A stretch of DNA of 15,515 nt, from assembly GCA_031388245.1 (NCBI GenBank), contig JANNED010000344.1, forward strand, positions 1-15,515, written 5' to 3'. Positions within the stretch are counted from its first letter, which is position 1, and each line of letters begins with the position of its first letter. Below, one piece after another: positions 1 to 6,241 of the stretch. The translations under genes were made by a program, and so were the position numbers. The notes under the pieces are model-generated. The model did not search any database, was not told the origin of the DNA, and worked only from the letters and a program-made list of their open reading frames with translations. Source of the DNA: JANMDU01 sp031388245 (GTDB taxonomy: Bacteria > Pseudomonadota > Gammaproteobacteria > Burkholderiales > Burkholderiaceae_C).

Positions 1-802
1 GGCTTTGCCACTGCGCAGGAATATCGTAGAGCTTGTTCATCACGCCATGCTCGCCGTAGAAGACGAGGCTGGGGCAGTTTACAGTTGAGGTGATGTCGGC
101 TTGATCGTTGGCCAGATCAATGCTGGCCGCAGCGCGATAATCGCCGCATGAGCCTGCAATCATGCTGGGCTTTTGCCAGCAGCGGCGGTAATCCGCCAAC
201 TGATCCGCATCAAAATCGCTGAGCTTTGCGCCACCCCAGCCAAGCAGGCAAGTCTCGTAAAAATAATCAGGATCAGCGCCGATCAAGCGCTCCGGGAAGG
301 GCGCAGGCTGAGAGAGGAAAAACCAATGCCAATACGCACCGGCGACTTGCCGCGTGACGTTGAGGAAAAGTTCGCTGGCGGGTACGATGTCCATCAGGGT
401 GAGAGATTTAACGGCACTTGGGTGATCAAGTGCTAAGCGATGTGCGGTGCGGGCGCCGCGATCATGGCCGATCAAGTGAAAGCGATCAAAGCCCAGCGCC
501 TTCATGAGCCCCACTTGATCAGCAGCCATGGCGCGAAAGCTGTAATTGCTCGCATCAGGCAGGCAAGGCGGCTGTGCCGAATCGCCATAGCCGCGCAGAT
601 CAGCGCAGACGACGGTGAACTGCTGCGCGAGCACGGGCGCGATGCGCGACCACATGGCTTTGGTTTGCGGAAAGCCATGGAGCATGAGCACCGCGGGCTT
701 GTCAGCGACTACAGATGCTGGGCTGTTTTTATCACGGCTGATCATGCACGCAATCTCGATGCCGTTCACATTCACGCTGCGTGATTCAAAGCCTTCAAAC
801 AT
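1..802 (-). CDS. Haloacetate (fluoroacetate) dehalogenase-like alpha/beta hydrolase, 3' end missing
   Basis: The frame is open from an ATG at 802 to the window edge (267 codons seen). An AGAGGTG ribosome site lies 4 bases before the ATG. The fold shows HGFPQT (residues 42-47), DLRGYGDS (68-75) and the nucleophile motif GHDRGAR, with Asp114, Arg115 and Arg118. These match Asp110, Arg111 and Arg114 of the Rhodopseudomonas enzyme RPA1163. Asp138 (in DIVP), His159-Trp160 (in YWHWFF) and Tyr222 match its Asp134, His155-Trp156 and approximately Tyr219, the halide-binding set. The predicted reaction is hydrolysis of the carbon-halogen bond of a haloacetate to glycolate in the cytoplasm. The catalytic His, expected near residue 284, is outside the window. 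It follows the DUF2855 gene by 72 bases. An epoxide hydrolase is the main alternative, but the HW pair favours a dehalogenase. Confidence 0.85.
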   Translation of the reverse strand, partial: MFEGFESRSVNVNGIEIACMISRDKNSPASVVADKPAVLMLHGFPQTKAMWSRIAPVLAQQFTVVCADLRGYGDSAQPPCLPDASNYSFRAMAADQVGLMKALGFDRFHLIGHDRGARTAHRLALDHPSAVKSLTLMDIVPASELFLNVTRQVAGAYWHWFFLSQPAPFPERLIGADPDYFYETCLLGWGGAKLSDFDADQLADYRRCWQKPSMIAGSCGDYRAAASIDLANDQADITSTVNCPSLVFYGEHGVMNKLYDIPAQWQS

Positions 803-849
803 ACTTCACCTCTAATTTTTAAAGAAAATCAGCACAGATTTAACGTACA

Positions 850-892
850 GCCGGCATAAATACTGCGCAGAGCGCTATTGATTTGAGAGTGA
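850..892 (+). repeat. Dispersed 43-bp repeat, copy 1
   Basis: GCCGGC is followed by 18 bases, then GCTATTGATTTGAGAGTGA. The CTA of the core (875-877), read on the minus strand, is the TAG stop of the DUF2855 gene. See the repeat-family finding for the alignment with copies 2-6. Confidence 0.75.
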
Positions 893-1966
893 CCAGACTT
901 GCCCACTGCGCGGGCTGAGCTGTCCTGTGAGCAAGCTGGCATAGGCCACGCTGGCCGTCGATGCCGTATGAGTTTCAACATCCAGCCAAGTTGCGTCAGA
1001 TTGAGAGACGCGCAGCGCAAACGCTTGCCAGCTTTGCACCAAGCGCGCATTGAGCACAGCGCCGCCCCAATCGTCACGCCTTTTGGCAATCTGTGCCGGT
1101 GCGAAAAACAGCGTGGCTTTGGGGCCGGGCAAGCCCTTCGCGCCGCCGAGCTCTTGCACATGCGTGCCGCCGACGGAGCAGCTGTATTGGAGCTGCGTGA
1201 AATGGGTGTGAATACGCTGGCGCAAAGCGGCGTTGCCAGCGTAATCGATGTAGGTGCAGGGCAGGGCCGAGCCCAAGCTTTCTAACTTGTCATAGGTGAT
1301 GATCTGGTCATAGCAGCCCAGCGATTCGCAGAAAGCCACGTTGCCCGGCGAGGTGAGCCCAATGATCTTGGGGCGCTTTGCTGTAGGCCGCTGTGCGAGG
1401 CAAAACGCCGTGCCATAAGCGGTTTTGCTTGAAGCGCTAGACAGCAGTACCGCTTCGCTGGTAAAAAAGTCGTTGTCAGCCAAAAAATCGTCAATCAACC
1501 AGCTCGTGATAAAGAGCGGGCGCAGCAGGCATTGCACCGCTTCGCTGCCATGCGCATAGAAAGGATCGGCGGCACAGTTGCTGTAGCTGTTGTACACCGC
1601 AGCAAGCTTGCCACGCGGCCCATCGCTGACTGAAAAGCCACTGGGCGAGACGCGAGCGGGCGCAAGCGTCACGGTATCGCTCATGGGAAAGTAGCCATAA
1701 AAGCGCTGGCCTGCTTCAACGCCCTCGCACAGCGATTGCGTCACATTCGCAAAGCCCCACACCGGGATCACGCCCCATTCATCGCCTGTCGGATAAAAAT
1801 CCCAATACTTCATCGCATCGCCAAAGCTGGCATAGGTGATGTTGTTGGCCGTGAGGGAAAACACATCAATTTTGAGCCGCACTTGGCCGCTTTGCAAAGG
1901 AGATGATTCGCTGGCGACAAGCTGCGTTTGCGCAAGATCGGATTTTTTGACGAGAAAAGTGTTCAT
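875..1966 (-). CDS. DUF2855 family protein
   Basis: This 363-residue protein begins with ATG at 1966. It resembles the DUF2855 family, which has a quinone-oxidoreductase-like (MDR) fold. Supporting stretches are SLTANNITYASFGD near residues 38-51, YWDFYP, and WGVIPVWGFANV near 64-75. A central nucleotide-binding-like segment contains LLSSASSKTAYGTAF and IGLTSPGNVAFCESLGCYDQIITYD. The family's reaction is not established to my knowledge, so no substrate is given. There is no Shine-Dalgarno sequence. A TAGAAT hexamer sits exactly 6 bases before the ATG, suggesting a leaderless transcript. The last codons and TAG stop fall inside dispersed repeat copy 1. The dehalogenase-like gene follows on the same strand and may be co-transcribed. 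Confidence 0.88.
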   Translation of the reverse strand: MNTFLVKKSDLAQTQLVASESSPLQSGQVRLKIDVFSLTANNITYASFGDAMKYWDFYPTGDEWGVIPVWGFANVTQSLCEGVEAGQRFYGYFPMSDTVTLAPARVSPSGFSVSDGPRGKLAAVYNSYSNCAADPFYAHGSEAVQCLLRPLFITSWLIDDFLADNDFFTSEAVLLSSASSKTAYGTAFCLAQRPTAKRPKIIGLTSPGNVAFCESLGCYDQIITYDKLESLGSALPCTYIDYAGNAALRQRIHTHFTQLQYSCSVGGTHVQELGGAKGLPGPKATLFFAPAQIAKRRDDWGGAVLNARLVQSWQAFALRVSQSDATWLDVETHTASTASVAYASLLTGQLSPRSGQVWSLSNQ

Positions 1967-1972
1967 CGCAAC

Positions 1973-1978
1973 ATTCTA
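1973..1978 (-). promoter_or_regulatory. -10-like hexamer of a probable leaderless DUF2855 promoter
   Basis: On the minus strand TAGAAT is followed by 6 bases and the ATG at 1966. There is no clear -35 and no ribosome site. Transcription from this hexamer would start at or next to the ATG. Confidence 0.45.
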
Positions 1979-2028
1979 GGCGGCATGGCTTGGGCATGGC
2001 GTATCTTTCGCGACGAATGCAGAGCGCG

Positions 2029-2034
2029 TATGCT
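2029..2034 (+). promoter_or_regulatory. -10-like hexamer of a probable leaderless hydrolase promoter
   Basis: TATGCT is followed by 6 bases and the ATG at 2041. No ribosome site precedes this ATG or the in-frame upstream starts. The arrangement is the same as at 1973-1978 and 4032-4037. Confidence 0.35.
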
Positions 2035-2040
2035 CGGCGC

Positions 2041-3330
2041 ATGGCTCAAAAAATTCAATCCAAAATCCACTCATTTGACCGCGAATTAGGTGCTGTGCGC
2101 GGCACAAGCGCTTTGGCGATTTCAGCCGTGCAAGGCATCACGGATTTGGTGGAGGAGATGCATGGCGCGATCTCTGGCTTGGCGCTGCCACTTGCAGGCA
2201 AAGTCACCAAGCCGAACAAGACGCGCGGTATCACTGGCTTGGTCTATCGCGGTGTGCGCGGCATCACGGGCGTGGTGGGCTGGGGCATCCACCGCGGCTT
2301 AGATGTGGCGCAGATGCCGCTTGTGTCAAAAGCGCTCGCGCCCGCAGCCAAGCAATTGGCGCTGCAGCTCAAACTCAAATCCGCTGCGCCTTACCGAGAA
2401 ACGGTGCGCGCAGCGGCCAATGGTGTGTTGGGTGACACGCTGGCTGCAACGAAGAATCCGCTGGCGATTCAGATGCAATTTCGCCAGCAGGGCAGGGCTT
2501 TGCAGCCATCCACGAAGAACGGCAAACTGCTTATCCTCGTGCATGGCTTGTGCATGAATGATTTGCAGTGGCTGCGCGATGGTCATGATCATGGCGCGAT
2601 GCTCTCTGAGCAATATGGTTATGAATCGATTTATTTGCACTACAACACGGGGCGCAAGATTGCCGAAAACGGTACGGATTTTGCAGAGTTACTTGAAAGC
2701 ACGTTGCAAGAGTGGTCCGTACCAATCACCGAACTGGTGATCATCGGCCACAGCATGGGCGGATTGCTCGCGCGAAGCGCTTGCCATCAAGCCCTGCAAT
2801 CGAATCAGGCTTGGATTCAGCATTTGAACAAGCTCATCACGCTGGGCACGCCGCATGCCGGTGCGCCGCTGGAGCGCGCAGGGCGCGGCATTGATTTTGT
2901 GCTGGGCATCAGCCCTTACACTGCGCCTTTTGCAAGGCTTGGCCTCGTGCGCAGCGCGGGCATCCAAAATTTGCGTGATGGTGCGGTCACGCCTGCTGGA
3001 GAAAAACCAGTCTGGCCGAAGCATGTGAAGCTTTATACGCTGGCCTGCACAAAGCAAAAAGCGCCTCTGTTGCTGCAAAAAGCGCCTCCGTCGCTGCAAA
3101 AAGCGCCTGCACCAAAACACAAAGTCGATCTGGCCGCACCCCTCAAGCGTTTGCTTGGCGATGGCCTCGTCACCGTGAAAAGCGCATTGGCCTCAGAAGA
3201 CAAGCCCGCGCTTGGGTTGCCGCTGCGCGTCCCCGCATCACGCCAAGCCGTGGTGTATGAAACGGATCATTTTGAGCTGCTGGGTAGCCAAAGCGTGGCC
3301 AAGCATTTGTTGCGTTGGCTTAAAAGCTAA
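2041..3330 (+). CDS. PGAP1-like alpha/beta hydrolase (lipase/esterase family)
   Basis: The protein has 429 residues from the ATG at 2041. Upstream in-frame starts exist (TTG 1990, ATG 1996, ATG 2017), but none has a ribosome site. The first 140 residues contain glycine-rich RGITGLVYRGVRGITGVVGW stretches that may associate with membranes or act as a lid. The hydrolase domain follows with LILVHGLCMND, GHSMGG (nucleophile Ser238) and ITLGTPHAG. Likely triad partners are Asp374 in GDGLVT and His410 in ETDHFELL. This is the pattern of PGAP1-like esterases/lipases acting on acyl esters; the substrate is unknown. No signal peptide is visible, so it is probably cytoplasmic or peripheral. Between the nucleophile and the Asp is a QKAP-rich linker made of three 21-base in-frame repeats. 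The stop overlaps the stop of the convergent WYL regulator. Confidence 0.85.
   Translation: MAQKIQSKIHSFDRELGAVRGTSALAISAVQGITDLVEEMHGAISGLALPLAGKVTKPNKTRGITGLVYRGVRGITGVVGWGIHRGLDVAQMPLVSKALAPAAKQLALQLKLKSAAPYRETVRAAANGVLGDTLAATKNPLAIQMQFRQQGRALQPSTKNGKLLILVHGLCMNDLQWLRDGHDHGAMLSEQYGYESIYLHYNTGRKIAENGTDFAELLESTLQEWSVPITELVIIGHSMGGLLARSACHQALQSNQAWIQHLNKLITLGTPHAGAPLERAGRGIDFVLGISPYTAPFARLGLVRSAGIQNLRDGAVTPAGEKPVWPKHVKLYTLACTKQKAPLLLQKAPPSLQKAPAPKHKVDLAAPLKRLLGDGLVTVKSALASEDKPALGLPLRVPASRQAVVYETDHFELLGSQSVAKHLLRWLKS
3054..3116 (+). repeat. Three 21-bp in-frame tandem repeats
   Basis: Units start at 3054, 3075 and 3096, each beginning GCAAAAAGCGCCT. The first two differ at two positions; the third diverges in its last third. 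They encode successive QKAP-containing heptads in a lysine/proline-rich linker between the nucleophile and acid regions of the hydrolase. Copy number could vary between strains without breaking the frame. Confidence 0.85.
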
Positions 3331-4025
3331 AGCTTGAAGTTTCCGCCTTCCCGTTGCACTTTGCGCAGCAAATCTGCCAGCGTCTTGCCCGGCTCGTCTT
3401 TGAAATGCGCCTCGCTCACTTTGAGCTTGTCAATCCGATCCACCCGAAAACTGCGGAAATCGCGCCGCGTTTCGCACCAAGCGGCCAGCGTCCACACCTT
3501 GCCCCAATAAAACACGCCCAGCGGCCGCACCTGCCGGTTGCTGGGCTTGTCATTCGCATCGCGATAAGCCAACTGACACAGATGCTTGGCCTGCGCAGCC
3601 TGCCGCAATTGCTGCAACGCTTGATGCACAGCAGGCTCTAGCCCCAGCGGCGCGACCCTCACGACCAAGCTCTCTGCCGCTGCTCGCGTCGCCGTTGGCA
3701 ACACACTGAGAACCCGCGACAGTGCATCTTCCGCGCTAGCGGCCAATTGCGGATCGAGCCAAGGCTGCGCAATCCGCACCGCAGCCACCAGCGCTTGCGC
3801 TTCATCAGTGGAAAACATCAGCGGCGGCAAATCAAAGCCTTTGCCCAAGCGATAACCCACGCCTGCTTCGCCCTCCAGCGGCACACCTTGGCGCTGCAAA
3901 TCCGCCACATCGCGATACACCGTGCGCTCAGAGACTTGCAGCCGCTCGGCGAGCCAAGCCGCCGTGGTCAGCCGCCGGCCCCGGATGAGCTGGACGATTT
4001 GAAACAAACGATCAGCACGGCGCAT
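3327..4025 (-). CDS. YafY-type WYL-domain transcriptional regulator
   Basis: The protein has 232 residues from the ATG at 4025; a longer frame to 4088 adds an unconserved extension through repeat DNA. An N-terminal helix-turn-helix spans about residues 3-60, including TTAAWLAERLQVSERTVYRDVADLQ and GVGYRLG. The C-terminal WYL-type sensor (about 135-210) contains KHLCQLAYRD, VRPLGVFYWGKVWTLAAW and DFRSFRVDRI, with WTL in place of WYL. WYL regulators bind a ligand, often nucleic-acid or nucleotide related, and act as repressors or activators; the ligand here is unknown. It lies downstream of VOC and EVE genes on the same strand, an arrangement often seen for YafY with a VOC protein. There is no ribosome site, and TATACT lies exactly 6 bases before the ATG. 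The TAG stop (3327-3329) overlaps the TAA of the convergent hydrolase by two bases. Confidence 0.93.
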   Translation of the reverse strand: MRRADRLFQIVQLIRGRRLTTAAWLAERLQVSERTVYRDVADLQRQGVPLEGEAGVGYRLGKGFDLPPLMFSTDEAQALVAAVRIAQPWLDPQLAASAEDALSRVLSVLPTATRAAAESLVVRVAPLGLEPAVHQALQQLRQAAQAKHLCQLAYRDANDKPSNRQVRPLGVFYWGKVWTLAAWCETRRDFRSFRVDRIDKLKVSEAHFKDEPGKTLADLLRKVQREGGNFKL

Positions 4026-4031
4026 GCGATG

Positions 4032-4037
4032 AGTATA
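4032..4037 (-). promoter_or_regulatory. -10-like hexamer of a probable leaderless regulator promoter
   Basis: On the minus strand TATACT (5 of 6 to TATAAT) is followed by 6 bases and the ATG at 4025. No Shine-Dalgarno is present. It would let the regulator be transcribed apart from the VOC-EVE pair. Confidence 0.5.
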
Positions 4038-4069
4038 AAGGGATGTTTTGCAAGTTAAAGAGGCTGTTT

Positions 4070-4112
4070 GCCGGCATTGAATGTACAAAGTATGCTATTG
4101 AATCCATAGTAA
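4070..4112 (+). repeat. Dispersed 43-bp repeat, copy 2
   Basis: GCCGGC, 18 bases, then GCTATTGAATCCATAGTAA. The core CTA at 4095-4097 is the minus-strand TAG stop of the EVE gene, preceded by CAA as in copy 1. It fills most of the gap between the EVE gene and the regulator. Confidence 0.8.
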
Positions 4113-4613
4113 TTTGACATCCGCTTGCATCGCCTTCGCAATCAATCGCATGTCGTGATCGCTGATTTTGAACAGCCCAAATCGAAACGGATAGCCCCAG
4201 CGCTTGGGGTTTTCTACAAATTCAAATTGATCGATCAAGGGCGCAATCGGTGCTTCTTGCGCAGCCAGATAACGGACATCGCGCCGCCAGGGCACAAAGC
4301 CGCCACCCATGTCAAAGGCATAGGGCTCGGTCTCTTGCACGATGCCCAGCGAGACAAAGCTTTGCAGCTTGTCTTTGCCGCCCATCTCGGTGGCGGGCGC
4401 ATAGTAAGCCACGCGGTCTCCCGGCTGCACACGCGCCACTGCAGAGCGCTTGCCATGGCAGACCTGCATGAAGCCACACTGCAAATGGCCTTGCGTTGCA
4501 TCGCGCCCACGCTTGGCATGCGCTGCGCTGGCCACGGCGATCCAGTTGTTCACGGCCGCTGTGGGCTCGTGCCAAAGCGGTGTGAAGCTGGTTTGCAATT
4601 CATGCGAGTGCAT
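4095..4613 (-). CDS. EVE-domain protein (UPF0310 family)
   Basis: The protein has 172 residues from the ATG at 4613. This start has AAGGTG about 7 bases upstream and overlaps the end of the VOC gene by 14 bases, implying translational coupling. A shorter GTG start at 4553 (VNNWIAV) is closer to the usual family start but lacks a ribosome site. The EVE/PUA-like core shows NNWIAVASAAHAKRG, GGFMQVCHGK (here CGFMQVCHGK), GDRVAYYAP, EMGGKDKLQSFVSLG, DMGGGFVPWRRDV and RWGYPFRFGLFKIS. EVE domains bind modified nucleobases in DNA or RNA, and some fuse to restriction-like effectors; this one stands alone. The role here is unknown. The last eight codons and the stop come from dispersed repeat copy 2, giving the C-terminus KLLWIQ. 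Confidence 0.88.
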   Translation of the reverse strand: MHSHELQTSFTPLWHEPTAAVNNWIAVASAAHAKRGRDATQGHLQCGFMQVCHGKRSAVARVQPGDRVAYYAPATEMGGKDKLQSFVSLGIVQETEPYAFDMGGGFVPWRRDVRYLAAQEAPIAPLIDQFEFVENPKRWGYPFRFGLFKISDHDMRLIAKAMQADVKLLWIQ

Positions 4614-4977
4614 GCAGGCCCACCTTGTTGCCTTCGCTATCCAGCACATGCGCAAAAAAGCCCATGCCCGGCGGCAGCGCTGTTTTGGGCAGGGCTACCT
4701 TGCCACCCGAGCGCTCCACGCGAGACAGCCAAGCATCGAGACTCGGCTCGGCGTTGAGATAGATCAAACTGCCCGTTTGTGCCGGTTGGCTGTTTGGGCT
4801 GGCGAGGAGGCAGCCACTCACGCCTTCTTCGGTATCCGTCTTGAAAACAGCGATCTCTTCGCCCGGCGCACCAAAGGCCTCGCGTTTGAGCGGACAGAGC
4901 GTCATCGCCTCATAAAACTTCATGGCGCGGCTCAAATCAGCCACGGGAATTTCAAACCAATTCACAGCGTTTTTCAT
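4600..4977 (-). CDS. VOC family (glyoxalase/bleomycin-resistance fold) protein
   Basis: This 125-residue protein starts with ATG at 4977 after a strong AAAGGAG site. It is a single-domain VOC protein of the COG3324 type. Landmarks are VNWFEIPVADLSRAMKFYEA at the start, FKTDTEEGVSGCLL in the middle, then LIYLNAEPSLDAWLSRVERSGGKVALPKTALPPGMGFFAHVLDSEGNKVGLHA. Such proteins dimerise into metal-dependent lyases, dioxygenases or binding proteins; the substrate cannot be read from sequence. It is first in a probable minus-strand operon with the EVE gene (14-base overlap) and the WYL regulator. Its leader carries large inverted repeats at 5017-5089 that may influence expression. Confidence 0.9.
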   Translation of the reverse strand: MKNAVNWFEIPVADLSRAMKFYEAMTLCPLKREAFGAPGEEIAVFKTDTEEGVSGCLLASPNSQPAQTGSLIYLNAEPSLDAWLSRVERSGGKVALPKTALPPGMGFFAHVLDSEGNKVGLHALA

Positions 4978-5016
4978 CAATTTCTCCTTTGAGCTGGCAT
5001 GAGGCCGGCAAGGCCT

Positions 5017-5064
5017 GCAGCAGACTCTGACACACTCCAATCGAGTGCCATCGTAGTCTGCTGC
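5017..5064. repeat. Nested inverted repeat upstream of the VOC gene
   Basis: A perfect 10-base inverted repeat pairs GCAGCAGACT (5017-5026) with AGTCTGCTGC (5055-5064). It encloses a second one, CACTC (5033-5037) with GAGTG (5043-5047), around a 5-base loop. Together they form one long interrupted stem-loop, 38 bases upstream of the VOC start. Confidence 0.7.
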
Positions 5065-5071
5065 CGTGCTC

Positions 5072-5089
5072 CTGACAGCGTGGTGTCAG
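5072..5089. repeat. Hairpin CTGACA/TGTCAG
   Basis: CTGACA (5072-5077) and TGTCAG (5084-5089) are perfectly complementary with a 6-base loop. TGTCAG could instead pair with the CTGACA at 5027-5032, inside the neighbouring stem-loop, so the two structures can compete. Confidence 0.6.
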
Positions 5090-5156
5090 CAGGCTAGAGC
5101 GATGGAAATATTTGCTACAGCGGGTTTTCCAGTAAGAGAAAACCAGAATAAATAAA

Positions 5157-5170
5157 AACGAACGTTCGTT
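5157..5170. promoter_or_regulatory. 14-bp perfect palindrome, candidate operator of the lipase gene
   Basis: AACGAACGTTCGTT is a perfect palindrome 78 bases before the lipase start, next to a GATAAT hexamer (5172-5177) that could be a -10. Short perfect palindromes of this type are typical TetR-family operators, but no TetR gene is in the window. The regulator is unknown. Confidence 0.5.
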
Positions 5171-5247
5171 CGATAATTCCCCGCACCTAGCCATATTCCA
5201 ACCGCGCTGATGCGCAAAACTCAGCCAAAACCATCAGGAGACAAACC

Positions 5248-6174
5248 TTGAAACGCTTTCTCGTTGCTTGCGCCACCTCGCTCGCCTTGCTCAGCAGCCC
5301 AGCTGTTTTGAGTGCCGCCGACACTTACACCCAAACTCAGCACCCCATCGTGCTGGTGCATGGCTTGCTGGGCTTTGATGCGCTTGGCCCCGTGCAGTAT
5401 TTCTATGGCGTGCCCTCTGAGCTGCGCCGCAGCGGGGCAACGGTGTTCACTGCCAGTGTGTCTCTATCAAACAGCACCGAAGTGCGCGGCGAGCAGTTGC
5501 TGAGTGAGCTGCAAACGCTCAAAGCCCGCTATGGCCACACAAAATTCAATCTGATCGGCCACAGCCACGGCGGCAACACGATTCGTTATGTGGCAGGCAT
5601 CGCGCCAGCGCTGGTGGCCAGCGTGACGACGGTGGGCACACCGCATCAAGGCAGCAAAGTGGCCGATGGCCTCCAAGGCATCACCAACTGGACGGGCACG
5701 ACGGGCTTGGTCGCTGGCGTGGTCAATGGCCTGAGCAGTGTGGTGGCGTATCTTTCGGGCAGCCCATCCAACCCGCAAAACGCGTTGGCTTCCCTGCAAT
5801 CGCTCTCCACCGCCGGCGCACAGGATTTCAACCGCCGCTTCCCCGCTGGTGCGCCCACATCAAGCTGCGGGCAGGGCGCAGAAGTGGTCAATGGTGTGCG
5901 CTACTACTCCATGGGCGGCACCTCGGTTTATACCAACGTGCTCGATGTATCGGATGCATTTTTAGGCGCGGGCGCATTGTTTTTTGGCTTCGAGCAAAAC
6001 GATGGCTTGGTGGGGCGCTGCTCAAGCCATTGGGGCAAGGTGCTGCGCGATGATTACGGCTGGAATCACATTGATGAAGTGAACCATGTGTTTGGCCTGC
6101 GCAGCATTTTCAGCTCTGATCCGATCTCGGTGTATCGGTCGCAAGCCAATCGCCTGAAGAACCTCGGTTTGTAA
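5248..6174 (+). CDS. lipA: Secreted triacylglycerol lipase, family I (foldase-dependent)
   Basis: The protein has 308 residues. It starts with TTG at 5248, chosen because AGGAG lies 7 bases upstream and the frame opens with a good signal peptide: MKR, a hydrophobic run, and a cut near LSAA-DTYTQ. The mature enzyme shows PIVLVHGLLGFD (oxyanion region), GHSHGG with nucleophile Ser106, Asp252 in NDGLVG and His274 in NHIDEVNH. Cys207 and Cys258 match the single disulfide of Pseudomonas/Burkholderia lipases. DVSD and DEVN match their calcium site, except that the usual Gln four residues after the second Asp is His. It should hydrolyse triacylglycerol esters outside the cell after type II secretion. 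The foldase gene follows directly. A palindromic operator candidate lies upstream. Confidence 0.95.
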   Translation: MKRFLVACATSLALLSSPAVLSAADTYTQTQHPIVLVHGLLGFDALGPVQYFYGVPSELRRSGATVFTASVSLSNSTEVRGEQLLSELQTLKARYGHTKFNLIGHSHGGNTIRYVAGIAPALVASVTTVGTPHQGSKVADGLQGITNWTGTTGLVAGVVNGLSSVVAYLSGSPSNPQNALASLQSLSTAGAQDFNRRFPAGAPTSSCGQGAEVVNGVRYYSMGGTSVYTNVLDVSDAFLGAGALFFGFEQNDGLVGRCSSHWGKVLRDDYGWNHIDEVNHVFGLRSIFSSDPISVYRSQANRLKNLGL

Positions 6175-6198
6175 GGTTCATCGTCAAAACTGGTGTTT

Positions 6199-6241
6199 CC
6201 CGGCATGAAATATAGGCAGCGCGCTACTTTTTTGATAGTGA
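6199..6241 (+). repeat. Dispersed 43-bp repeat, copy 3
   Basis: CCCGGC, 18 bases, then GCTACTTTTTTGATAGTGA. It spans the end of the lipase-foldase gap and the start of the foldase gene: repeat positions 7-9 are the foldase ATG and the rest encodes residues 2-12. Confidence 0.75.

Noticed and set aside
4125..4757. 210-codon plus-strand frame
   Set aside because: It is antisense to the EVE and VOC genes, which carry clear family motifs.
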